NCBI GenBank assembly: GCA_025965395.1
Contig: JAOPXA010000074.1
Coordinates: 1 to 10,535 of the forward strand
Direction: 5' to 3'
Length of the DNA stretch: 10,535 nucleotides
Origin: Nocardioidaceae bacterium
GTDB lineage: Bacteria; Actinomycetota; Actinomycetes; Propionibacteriales; Nocardioidaceae
The notes under the pieces were generated by a model that was not told where the DNA came from, searched no databases, and was given only the letters and a program-made list of their open reading frames with translations. Below are positions 1 to 6,487 of the stretch, in pieces. How positions within the stretch are numbered: position 1 is the stretch's first letter; each line of letters starts with the position of its first letter. The translations under genes and the position numbers were made by a program.

Positions 1-1
1 A

Positions 2-852
2 AAGCCATATCCGATCGTGGTTGCCGACAACATCACGCGTACGTTCGGAGGCCTCAAGGCGGTCGACGTCGAACACGTCGAGATCCAGCGCGGAGTCATC
101 ACCGCCCACATCGGCCCCAACGGCGCCGGCAAGACGACGTTCTTCAATCTCCTGACCGGTTTCGATCAACCCGATTCGGGCGACTGGTCGTTCAACGGGA
201 CGACGCTGAAGAACGTTCCGGCATACAAAGTGGCGCGCCGCGGAATGGTCCGCACCTTCCAGCTGACCAAGGTGCTCTCCAAGCTCAGCGTCATCGAGAA
301 CATGCGGCTCGGTGCCACCGGTCAGCGCGGCGAACGTATGTGGGCCGCCATGTTCAAGAATCTCTGGGGTCCGCAAGAACAAAGCAACAGCGAGCGGGCG
401 GACGACCTGTTGACACGCTTCAAGCTCGATGCCAAAAGGGAGGATTTCGCTGGCTCACTCTCGGGTGGTCAGCGCAAGCTCCTGGAAATGGCCCGGGCTC
501 TGATGGTCGACCCAGAGCTGATCATGCTCGACGAGCCGATGGCTGGCGTCAACCCAGCCCTGAAGCAGTCGCTGCTGGGTCACGTGAAGTCCTTGCGTGA
601 CGAAGGCCGAAGCGTGCTGTTCGTCGAGCACGACATGGACATGGTGCGTGACATCTCCGACTGGGTCATCGTGATGGCACAGGGCAAGATCGTCGCCGAA
701 GGGACGCCGCAAAGCGTCATGGCAGACCAGCGCGTCATCGACGCATACCTGGGTGCCCACCACGACGTCGACCTGACGGATGAAGCCGAGATGGCGGTCG
801 TCGAGGCGGCGGCCATCGAGGAACTTGAAGCAGAAGCCGAAGGGACCACCCC

Positions 853-856
<4 letters not shown>
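2..856 (+). CDS. livG: Branched-chain amino acid ABC transporter ATP-binding protein LivG (5' end outside window)
   Basis: This is one of the two cytoplasmic ATPases that power a LivFGHM-type importer of branched-chain amino acids or related amides. Numbering residues from the GTG at 17, the Walker A motif GPNGAGKT is at 33-40, the ABC signature LSGGQ at 148-152, Walker B LIMLDEP at 168-174 (catalytic Glu173), and the switch His is in VEHDMD. The TFGGLKAV start of the ABC domain and the long insert after the Q-loop are typical of LivG rather than LivF. The reading frame is open to the left edge (codons for KPYPIV precede), so the true start very likely lies upstream and GTG17 is internal. The C-terminus carries an acidic, Glu/Ala-rich tail of roughly 30 residues beyond the usual end. 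The stop overlaps the livF start by ATGA, indicating translational coupling. Substrate specificity cannot be read from the ATPase. Confidence 0.94.
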
Positions 857-1638
<782 letters not shown>

Positions 1639-1651
1639 CCCACCCCCGCTC

Positions 1652-1708
1652 GCGAGTCGCCTACGGCTAGTCGCGAGTCACGTACGGCGAGCGGCGAGTC
1701 ACGTACGG
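1652..1708 (+). repeat. Left array: three direct copies of a 21-bp-period repeat
   Basis: Cores at 1652-1666 (GCGAGTCGCCTACGG), 1673-1687 (GCGAGTCACGTACGG) and 1694-1708 (GCGAGTCACGTACGG) are spaced exactly 21 bases apart. The last two cores are identical, and the spacers differ. The array is preceded by the 8-base palindrome CTCGCGAG (1649-1656). Its last base is immediately followed by the stop codon of the DUF559-type gene on the other strand (1709-1711). The same unit occurs inverted on the far side of that gene. Confidence 0.9.
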
Positions 1709-2617
1709 TCACCAAAATCGGTCTAGCGGCTCCCTGCCGATGAGGCTCCCTACTTCGCGCTCGAATGCGTTGTCGGTGCCGAAGATGTTTTCGTATCGCG
1801 CTACTACGGATCGGAGACCAGTCGCGCCAAGCAGCATACGACGCCTCGAGTCGCTTTCGAGGTCATCATCGGCAGAGTGATACATCTGACCATCGAACTC
1901 CATGGCGACCATCCGAGCCTTGTAGGCCAGGTCGAGGTAGCGCTGATTTCCGGCAGCATCGATCCACGGGCACTGAGCCTCAGGCCTTGGAAAACCAGCG
2001 TCCGTCAGGCGTAGCCGCGTCCAGGATTCGCCCCTGGACTGGGCCAGGGATTCGATCATGGATGCGAGGTTTCGAGCCTGAGGCGCGCCTCGAAATCCGC
2101 GGAGCTCACACACGAACTCCCACACATCCCGCTGAACGACCAAACCGGCGTGGGCCATTGCGTCCGCCGAAGCCATGGCAAACGGTCTCCACTGTTTGCG
2201 AAGCAAGTCTGACGTCGTACGCAGTGCCGTGGTGATCCTCAGGCCATCGATCTCCATGATGTCGGCCTCACGGATGAGTGCCTGCCGACAGGATGCATCG
2301 TCGACGCGCAGCCGACTGGTCCCGTGAGGTACCACCAAAGACGGCACCAGCTTGTGGCGATCTGACGGCTTGTAGGTGTCGACTCCCATGACCCATGTCG
2401 CGGTCTCATCACATACGACGGCATGTGCCGGGGCTATAAGTTTGACGGCCTGAATGCGAAGCTCACGCGTGTCAGGCGCCAACGCGTCCACATAGACACG
2501 ATCGAGGAGCCGCCGGACCCTTCCGTCGGCGAGCGCACACCGAAGCTTGGACGGTGAGAGACCATCATCCGAAGCATGCCGCGCAAGGAAGGGTTCACCC
2601 GAGAGTATGAGATTCAT
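1709..2617 (-). CDS. AbiEi-antitoxin-like / DUF559 (Vsr-like fold) domain protein
   Basis: The protein has 302 residues from the ATG at 2617. The N-terminus (about 5-45, with LSPSKLRCALADGRVRRL followed by VYVD) resembles the winged-helix N-terminal domain of AbiEi-type antitoxins. The C-terminal part has a PD-(D/E)xK / Vsr-like pattern: YLDLAY (Asp229), then MEFDG (Glu240, Asp242), YH, and a D-x-x-R-R segment before LLGATGLRSVV. Proteins of this layout are common in actinobacteria, usually as lone genes, and their function is not established. No AbiEii toxin gene is adjacent. An in-frame GTG at 2686 would add 23 residues, but that stretch reads through the repeat array and looks like non-coding repeat. 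I therefore prefer the ATG, although neither start has a strong ribosome binding site at ideal spacing. Codon choice looks less GC-biased than in the neighbours, as if acquired. Nuclease activity is inference. Confidence 0.75.
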   Translation of the reverse strand: MNLILSGEPFLARHASDDGLSPSKLRCALADGRVRRLLDRVYVDALAPDTRELRIQAVKLIAPAHAVVCDETATWVMGVDTYKPSDRHKLVPSLVVPHGTSRLRVDDASCRQALIREADIMEIDGLRITTALRTTSDLLRKQWRPFAMASADAMAHAGLVVQRDVWEFVCELRGFRGAPQARNLASMIESLAQSRGESWTRLRLTDAGFPRPEAQCPWIDAAGNQRYLDLAYKARMVAMEFDGQMYHSADDDLESDSRRRMLLGATGLRSVVARYENIFGTDNAFEREVGSLIGREPLDRFW

Positions 2618-2664
2618 GGAGCCATGAAACGCGAACTGGCAATTTCCCGCTCGAGATATCCACA

Positions 2665-2721
2665 GGCCAGGCGACTCCCCACTCACCGTAAGCGACTCCC
2701 CCCTCGCCGTAAGCGACTCGC
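2665..2721 (-). repeat. Right array: inverted copies of the 21-bp-period repeat
   Basis: Read on the plus strand, CCGTAAGCGACTCGC (2707-2721) and CCGTAAGCGACTCCC (2686-2700) are 21 bases apart. A degenerate third copy lies a further 21 bases inward (2665-2679), sharing GCGACTCCC. These are reverse complements of the left-array unit GCGAGTC-N-C-N-TACGG with one or two substitutions. The palindrome CTCGCGAG recurs at the outer edge (2717-2724). The array lies directly upstream of the DUF559-type gene, so it may also hold its promoter or operator. Confidence 0.85.
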
Positions 2722-2734
2722 GAGCAGGGCGGGG

Positions 2735-2772
2735 AAGGGAAAGGCCCCCGACCGCTGACGCGATCGGGGGCC
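2735..2772 (-). terminator. Rho-independent terminator of livJ
   Basis: The perfect 9-bp stem GGCCCCCGA / TCGGGGGCC (arms at 2764-2772 and 2743-2751 for the minus-strand transcript) has a 12-base loop. In the minus direction it is followed by TTTCCCTT. It begins 22 bases past the livJ stop codon. The T-tract is on the minus-strand side only, so it acts on livJ and not on livF. Confidence 0.85.
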
Positions 2773-2794
2773 TGCCTTGGTGAAGCGAGGTGGG

Positions 2795-4057
2795 TTAGAC
2801 CTTGCCGGTGATGTATTCCAGGTTCTTGTACGTGTTATCAGCGCCGTACTGGAAGATGCCGATCGTTGCAGCCGACGGGCTACCCGTGTCGTTGAACTCG
2901 ATCGGGCCGGAGACACCGTCATAGTCGATGTCAGTGCCGTCATCGAGCAGCTTCGCGCAGGCGGCGAAGTCAGTGCACTTCGTACCACCCTTCGAAACTT
3001 CGATCAGCTTGGACGCGATGGCCTCGCCCGTGTCGCTCTTGGCAGCGATCGCTGCAAGGGCGGTCAGGACCGTCGCGTCATAGGACTCAGGACCATAAGT
3101 GAAGTCCGTGAGCTTGGGATCGACCGTGAGAAGACGCGCGCGGAAGTCGCTCTTCAGCTCGGCACCCGGGTAGGTCGCCTTGACGCCCTCAAGAGTTCCC
3201 TTGGGGAAGATCTTGGAGTAGTCAGCGGTGTTGCCATCGACGAAGTACGTCTGAACGTCCTTCGGGCCATAGCCGACCTTGACGAGCTCGGGGATGATCT
3301 TGGTCGTCTCGTTGAACGCGATCAAGACAATGGCGTCAGGCTTCGCAGCGGCGACCTTCTGAACTTCAGAACCGAAGGTCGAAGCGTCGGTCGCGTAGAG
3401 AACCTTCGCGGCCACGGTGCCACCTGCATCGGTGTAGACCTTCTCGACCTGATCGGCCAAGGCTTGTCCATAAGCATCCTGGCGAGCCAGGATGGCGACA
3501 TTGGTCTTCTGATCCTGCGAAAGCAGGTTGGCCATCACAGCGCCCTGGAGGACGTCGGACGGAGCCGTACGGAAGTACAGGCCCTTGTCGTCGTAGTCAT
3601 CGAAAGCGGTCGATGTGTTGGCGGGCGAGATCTGGACAACGCCAGCACCCGTGATCTTGTCGATCACCGAGAGCGAGACACCCGAGGATGCAGCGCCGAC
3701 GATGACGTCAGACTTGGCCGAGAGGAGCTTGTCCGTCTCCGCCGGAGCGATGTTGGGGGTTCCGTCGCCGGAGTCAGCCTTGGTGGTGACTACGTCTTTG
3801 CCGAGAACGCCGCCAGCGTCATTAATGTCCTTGACTGCGAGGTCAACTCCCGCGAATTCTGGGGGGCCGAGGAACGCGAGGTCACCGGTCTGGGGCAAGA
3901 GCTGTCCGACGGACAAGACTCCGTCACCCTTGGCGGGAGCTGCAGTAGCAGCACCATCCGACTTCGTGTCATCGCTGCTTCCGCCACACGCGGCAAGCAC
4001 CAAAGCGCCCGCTGCAGCAAGGGCAGCAAGGCGCATGGTCTTTTGAGTGCGATTCAT
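2795..4057 (-). CDS. livJ: Branched-chain amino acid-type ABC transporter substrate-binding lipoprotein
   Basis: This is the extracellular solute receptor for a LivFGHM-type importer (Peripla_BP_6 / type I periplasmic binding fold), 420 residues. Residues 1-24 form a lipoprotein signal: NRTQK, a hydrophobic LAALAAAGALVL stretch, then the lipobox LAAC with Cys24 as the lipidated residue. A Gly/Ser/Asp-rich linker follows, then the mature domain, with VGQLLPQTGDLAFLGPP at the start of the first lobe, DDKGLYFRT, and SYDATVLTALAA near the hinge. The ATG at 4057 is chosen because GGAGGA sits about 4 bases upstream. Upstream in-frame starts (4075, 4099) lack a ribosome binding site and would put 8-14 extra residues before the signal. 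The gene faces livGF and ends in a strong terminator, so it is transcribed as a separate unit. The ligand may be leucine/isoleucine/valine, an amide or urea, and cannot be fixed from sequence alone. Confidence 0.9.
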   Translation of the reverse strand: MNRTQKTMRLAALAAAGALVLAACGGSSDDTKSDGAATAAPAKGDGVLSVGQLLPQTGDLAFLGPPEFAGVDLAVKDINDAGGVLGKDVVTTKADSGDGTPNIAPAETDKLLSAKSDVIVGAASSGVSLSVIDKITGAGVVQISPANTSTAFDDYDDKGLYFRTAPSDVLQGAVMANLLSQDQKTNVAILARQDAYGQALADQVEKVYTDAGGTVAAKVLYATDASTFGSEVQKVAAAKPDAIVLIAFNETTKIIPELVKVGYGPKDVQTYFVDGNTADYSKIFPKGTLEGVKATYPGAELKSDFRARLLTVDPKLTDFTYGPESYDATVLTALAAIAAKSDTGEAIASKLIEVSKGGTKCTDFAACAKLLDDGTDIDYDGVSGPIEFNDTGSPSAATIGIFQYGADNTYKNLEYITGKV

Positions 4058-4060
4058 CAA

Positions 4061-4066
4061 TCCTCC
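4061..4066 (-). promoter_or_regulatory. Shine-Dalgarno of livJ
   Basis: GGAGGA on the minus strand is four bases before the ATG at 4057. It fixes the start of the lipoprotein against two longer in-frame alternatives. The remaining 120 or so bases up to the pdtaR stop (to 4188) must hold the livJ promoter, but I could not identify a convincing -35/-10 pair there. Confidence 0.8.
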
Positions 4067-4188
4067 GATTTTCATCAACTGGCAAGCAACAGTGCGCAAC
4101 CTGCGTATGCCTGCAAAGTTAGCCGTGAAAAGTGTCAGAAATGTGTCGGGGAGGTCTAGGAAAGGGTTTGTAGCAGAGTTGTAACCAA

Positions 4189-4815
4189 TTACGCGTCCGG
4201 ATCGCCAATTGTCGCGATCCTGGGCCCTTCCTCGACGACTTTGCGCGCAAGCTCTCCCATCGACATGCGCACGTCCATCGCTGTCTTCTGGATCCAGCGG
4301 AAAGCTTCGGGCTCGCTAAGTCCGAGGCGCTCCTGCAAAATACCCTTGGCGCGCTCGACGTTCTTGCGGACCTCAAGGCGGTCGTTGAGGTCGGCGACTT
4401 CTCGCTCGAGGACGGCGATCTCGGCGAATCGGCTGTATGCCATCTCGATGGCCGGGACGAGGTCTTCCTTCGTGAACGGCTTCACCAGGTATGCCATCGC
4501 GCCGGCTTCGCGCGCCCGATTGATCAACTCACGCTGGCTGAAGGCGGTGAGCATCACCACGGGTGCGACCCGCTCACGGGCAATTTTTGTCGCGGCAGCG
4601 ATCCCGTCGAGCTTCGGCATCTTCACGTCGAGAATAACGAGATCCGGTCGAAGCTCGAAGGCAAGCGCCACGGCTTGCTCGCCATCTGAGGCCTGGCCGA
4701 CCACCTCGTAACCTTCCTCCGCGAGCATCTCGGAGAGGTCCAATCGGATGAGTGCTTCGTCCTCGGCAATCACCACGCGAAGGGGTGGGGTCGATGCCCC
4801 CGGATAACTGGTCAC
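4189..4815 (-). CDS. pdtaR: ANTAR-domain response regulator, PdtaR family
   Basis: This is a cytoplasmic two-component response regulator whose output domain binds RNA to prevent termination or block translation. In mycobacteria the partner kinase is PdtaS, which is not in this window. The receiver domain covers about 11-127, with acidic pocket Asp19/Glu18, phospho-acceptor Asp63 in VILDVKMP, Thr90, and Lys112 in LVKPF. A helical linker (about 128-148) leads to the ANTAR three-helix domain (about 133-194), with VERAKGILQERLGLSEPEAF and the Ala/Met/Trp pattern of the family. The 208-residue length matches Rv1626-type proteins. The only usable start is GTG at 4815, because an upstream in-frame stop lies 4 codons earlier. 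There is no ribosome binding site, but a TANNNT -10 element is placed for a leaderless transcript. livJ follows on the same strand after 131 bases. Confidence 0.93.
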   Translation of the reverse strand: MTSYPGASTPPLRVVIAEDEALIRLDLSEMLAEEGYEVVGQASDGEQAVALAFELRPDLVILDVKMPKLDGIAAATKIARERVAPVVMLTAFSQRELINRAREAGAMAYLVKPFTKEDLVPAIEMAYSRFAEIAVLEREVADLNDRLEVRKNVERAKGILQERLGLSEPEAFRWIQKTAMDVRMSMGELARKVVEEGPRIATIGDPDA

Positions 4816-4827
4816 ATGAGAAGGTTA
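4815..4827 (-). promoter_or_regulatory. Putative -10 element for leaderless pdtaR mRNA
   Basis: TAACCT (4827 to 4822, minus strand) matches the actinobacterial TANNNT -10 consensus. It ends six bases before the G of the GTG start, so the expected +1 is the start codon itself. No -35 match is visible, as is common for such promoters. The gene lacks a Shine-Dalgarno, consistent with a leaderless message. Confidence 0.5.
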
Positions 4828-4853
4828 TCGGGCGCTGCTCGCGGGCAGCGCAT

Positions 4854-4936
4854 GCCGGGTTGGCGGAATGGTAGACGCGATGGTCTCAAACACCATTGTC
4901 TGAAAGGGCGTGCGGGTTCGAATCCCGCACCCGGCA
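4854..4936 (+). tRNA. tRNA-Leu (anticodon CAA)
   Basis: The 83-base class II tRNA folds completely: acceptor GCCGGGT (4854-4860) pairs with ACCCGGC (4929-4935), with discriminator A4936. The anticodon stem ATGGT/ACCAT encloses loop CTCAAAC, giving anticodon CAA, which reads the UUG codon. A long variable arm is present, and the T-arm GCGGG-TTCGAAT-CCCGC is perfect. The 3' CCA is not encoded (CACA follows). It diverges from pdtaR, and the pyk gene converges on it with 36 bases between. Confidence 0.96.
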
Positions 4937-4972
4937 CACAGCTCACCTACAGCGACATTTCGAGGCTCAGGC

Positions 4973-6427
4973 CTACGGAAGATTCCGATAGCTCTCCGCT
5001 GCCCCGTTGATCGCGTCACCCATCTTGTGAATGCGCAGAGCGTTCGTCGAACCCTGGATCCCGGGAGGTGAGCCGGCGACGATGACGACCTGTTCGCCCT
5101 CGGCGCAGCGCTGGATGGCCAGCAGAGCGGTATCGACCTGCATGACCATGTCGTCGGTGCTGCGGACCTCCGGGACCAAAAAGGTCTCAATCCCCCACGT
5201 CAGCGCAAGCTGATTGCGCGTGAGCGGGTTGGGGGTGAAGGCCAACACGGGGATGTGCGAGCGATAGCGCGTCATGCGGCGAGCCGAGCCGCCCTTGGTC
5301 GTGAAGGCCACGACGAACTTCGCGTCGACGGTATCGGCGACCTGCGAGGCAGCGCGGCAGATAATGCCCGCTTTGGTCTTTGGGGTCCACGTGAAGGACG
5401 CCATGCGAGCGAGTCCGTGGTCTTCGGTGGACTCGATGATCCGCGCCATGATGTGGACGGCCTGCATGGGGAACTCCCCCACGCTGGTCTCGCCCGAAAG
5501 CATCACCGCATCGGCGCCGTCGAGCACCGCGTTGGCGACGTCGGATGCCTCTGCGCGCGTGGGACGCGGCGACGAGATCATCGACTCGAGCATTTGTGTC
5601 GCGACGATCACGGGCTTCGCATTGCGGCGGGCCTTTTCGATGATGAGCTTCTGGACGATCGGCACGTCCTCCAACGGAAGTTCGACTCCGAGGTCGCCGC
5701 GCGCCACCATGAAGCCATCGAACGCGTCCATGATCTCGTCGAGGTTCTCGACTGCCTGCGGCTTCTCGATCTTGGCGATGATCGGGCGGAAGATCCCCTC
5801 TTCGTTCATGATCACGCGCACGTCTGCGGCATCCTGTGCGGTGCGCACGAACGACAACGCAATGAAGTCGACGCCGAGGTGCAGCGCCCAGCGCAGGTCG
5901 TCGATGTCCTTCTCGCTCATGGCGGGCACGCTCACCTGGACGCCCGGGAGGTTGATGCCCTTGTTGTTGCTGATCGGTCCCTGCACCTCGACGGTCGTGA
6001 CCACGTCAGTCGCGGTCACCTCCGTGGCGCGAAGCCGAACGCGACCGTCATCGATGAGGATCTCGTCGCCCACGGTGACGTCACCGGGGAGGCCCTTGTA
6101 CGTCGTCGAGCAACGCGTCGCACTGCCCTCGATGTCGTCGATCGTGATGGTGAAGACGTCGCCCTTGGCGAGGTTGACCGGAGCGACACCCTCGGCGAAA
6201 CGCCCGAGTCGGATCTTCGGACCCTGAAGATCAGCGACGATCGCGATGGCCTTGTTGGACTTCACCGCAGCTTGACGCACGAAGTCGTAACTGGACTGAT
6301 GATCGGCGCGATCACCGTGACTCATGTTGAGTCGCGCGACGTCCATACCGGCATCGACGAGTTGTTGGATGCGCTCAGCAGTGCTGGTCACGGGTCCGAG
6401 GGTGCAAACGATCTTGGCTCTACGCAT
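4973..6427 (-). CDS. pyk: Pyruvate kinase
   Basis: This enzyme catalyses phosphoenolpyruvate + ADP to pyruvate + ATP, the last ATP-forming step of glycolysis, as a cytoplasmic tetramer. The 484 residues start RRAKIVCTLGP. Conserved active-site residues include Arg32, Asn34 and Ser36 (ARLNMSHG), Asp66 in VADLQGPKIR, and the signature IIAKIEKPQ with catalytic Lys219 and Mg2+-ligand Glu221. RGDLGVE and MLSGETSVGEFP follow. The B domain lies roughly between 70 and 170, and the C-terminal allosteric domain carries TKGGSARRMTRYR. I place the start at 6427 (ATG). A longer frame to 6460 and an ATG at 6436 have no suitably spaced ribosome binding site, while AGGA lies about 9 bases before 6427. The gene follows gltD on the same strand after about 60 bases, which hold a likely promoter of its own. 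Confidence 0.96.
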   Translation of the reverse strand: MRRAKIVCTLGPVTSTAERIQQLVDAGMDVARLNMSHGDRADHQSSYDFVRQAAVKSNKAIAIVADLQGPKIRLGRFAEGVAPVNLAKGDVFTITIDDIEGSATRCSTTYKGLPGDVTVGDEILIDDGRVRLRATEVTATDVVTTVEVQGPISNNKGINLPGVQVSVPAMSEKDIDDLRWALHLGVDFIALSFVRTAQDAADVRVIMNEEGIFRPIIAKIEKPQAVENLDEIMDAFDGFMVARGDLGVELPLEDVPIVQKLIIEKARRNAKPVIVATQMLESMISSPRPTRAEASDVANAVLDGADAVMLSGETSVGEFPMQAVHIMARIIESTEDHGLARMASFTWTPKTKAGIICRAASQVADTVDAKFVVAFTTKGGSARRMTRYRSHIPVLAFTPNPLTRNQLALTWGIETFLVPEVRSTDDMVMQVDTALLAIQRCAEGEQVVIVAGSPPGIQGSTNALRIHKMGDAINGAAESYRNLP

Positions 6428-6440
6428 GGTGATCATCCTA
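6428..6440 (-). promoter_or_regulatory. Putative -10 element immediately upstream of pyk
   Basis: TAGGAT (6440 to 6435, minus strand) fits TANNNT. Its spacing would start transcription at or one base before the ATG at 6427, giving a leaderless or near-leaderless message. The same bases contain AGGA, which could serve as a ribosome binding site on read-through transcripts from gltBD. No clear -35 hexamer is seen. Confidence 0.35.
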
Positions 6441-6487
6441 TATGTTGTGCGCCCCAACAAACACCCCGGGGCACCAGTTTTTGTGAC

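Larger units (their letters stand above)
1648..2725. mobile_element. Putative small element: DUF559-type gene bracketed by inverted repeat arrays
   Basis: The outer 13 bases at the left (1648-1660, GCTCGCGAGTCGC) are the exact reverse complement of the outer 13 at the right (2713-2725). Inside each terminus lie three 21-bp-period units in opposite orientation, enclosing one minus-strand gene. The unit sits between convergent livGF and livJ, immediately beside livJ's terminator. I see no transposase, recombinase or flanking target-site duplication, so mobility is inferred from architecture only. It could equally be a REP-like repeat pair that happens to surround a gene, comparable to REP sequences beside RAYT genes. 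Confidence 0.45.

Noticed and set aside
17..19. GTG at 17 as the start of livG
   Set aside because: There is no ribosome binding site in the few bases available, the frame is open to the edge, and LivG proteins usually have several residues before VADNITRTFGG.
1652..2721. CRISPR array
   Set aside because: There are only three units per side with 6-base spacers, in inverted orientation around a gene, and no cas genes.
2777..4159. 460-codon open frame on the plus strand opposite livJ
   Set aside because: It is an antisense shadow of a well-supported lipoprotein gene in GC-rich DNA. Its translation shows no family motif and it starts next to the livJ terminator.
4058..4188. Riboswitch or ANTAR-target hairpins in the livJ leader
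   Set aside because: Only a tiny CGCA/TGCG stem and a GGTT/AACC pairing are visible, which is too weak to call.
4816..5010. 64-codon open frame across the tRNA-Leu
   Set aside because: It is entirely explained by the tRNA and its flanks, with no ribosome binding site and a meaningless product.
6441..6487. Hairpin/terminator in the gltD-pyk gap around CCCCGGGG
   Set aside because: The palindrome has no loop and no T-tract follows on the minus strand. The T-run lies on the plus-strand side, where there is no gene to terminate.
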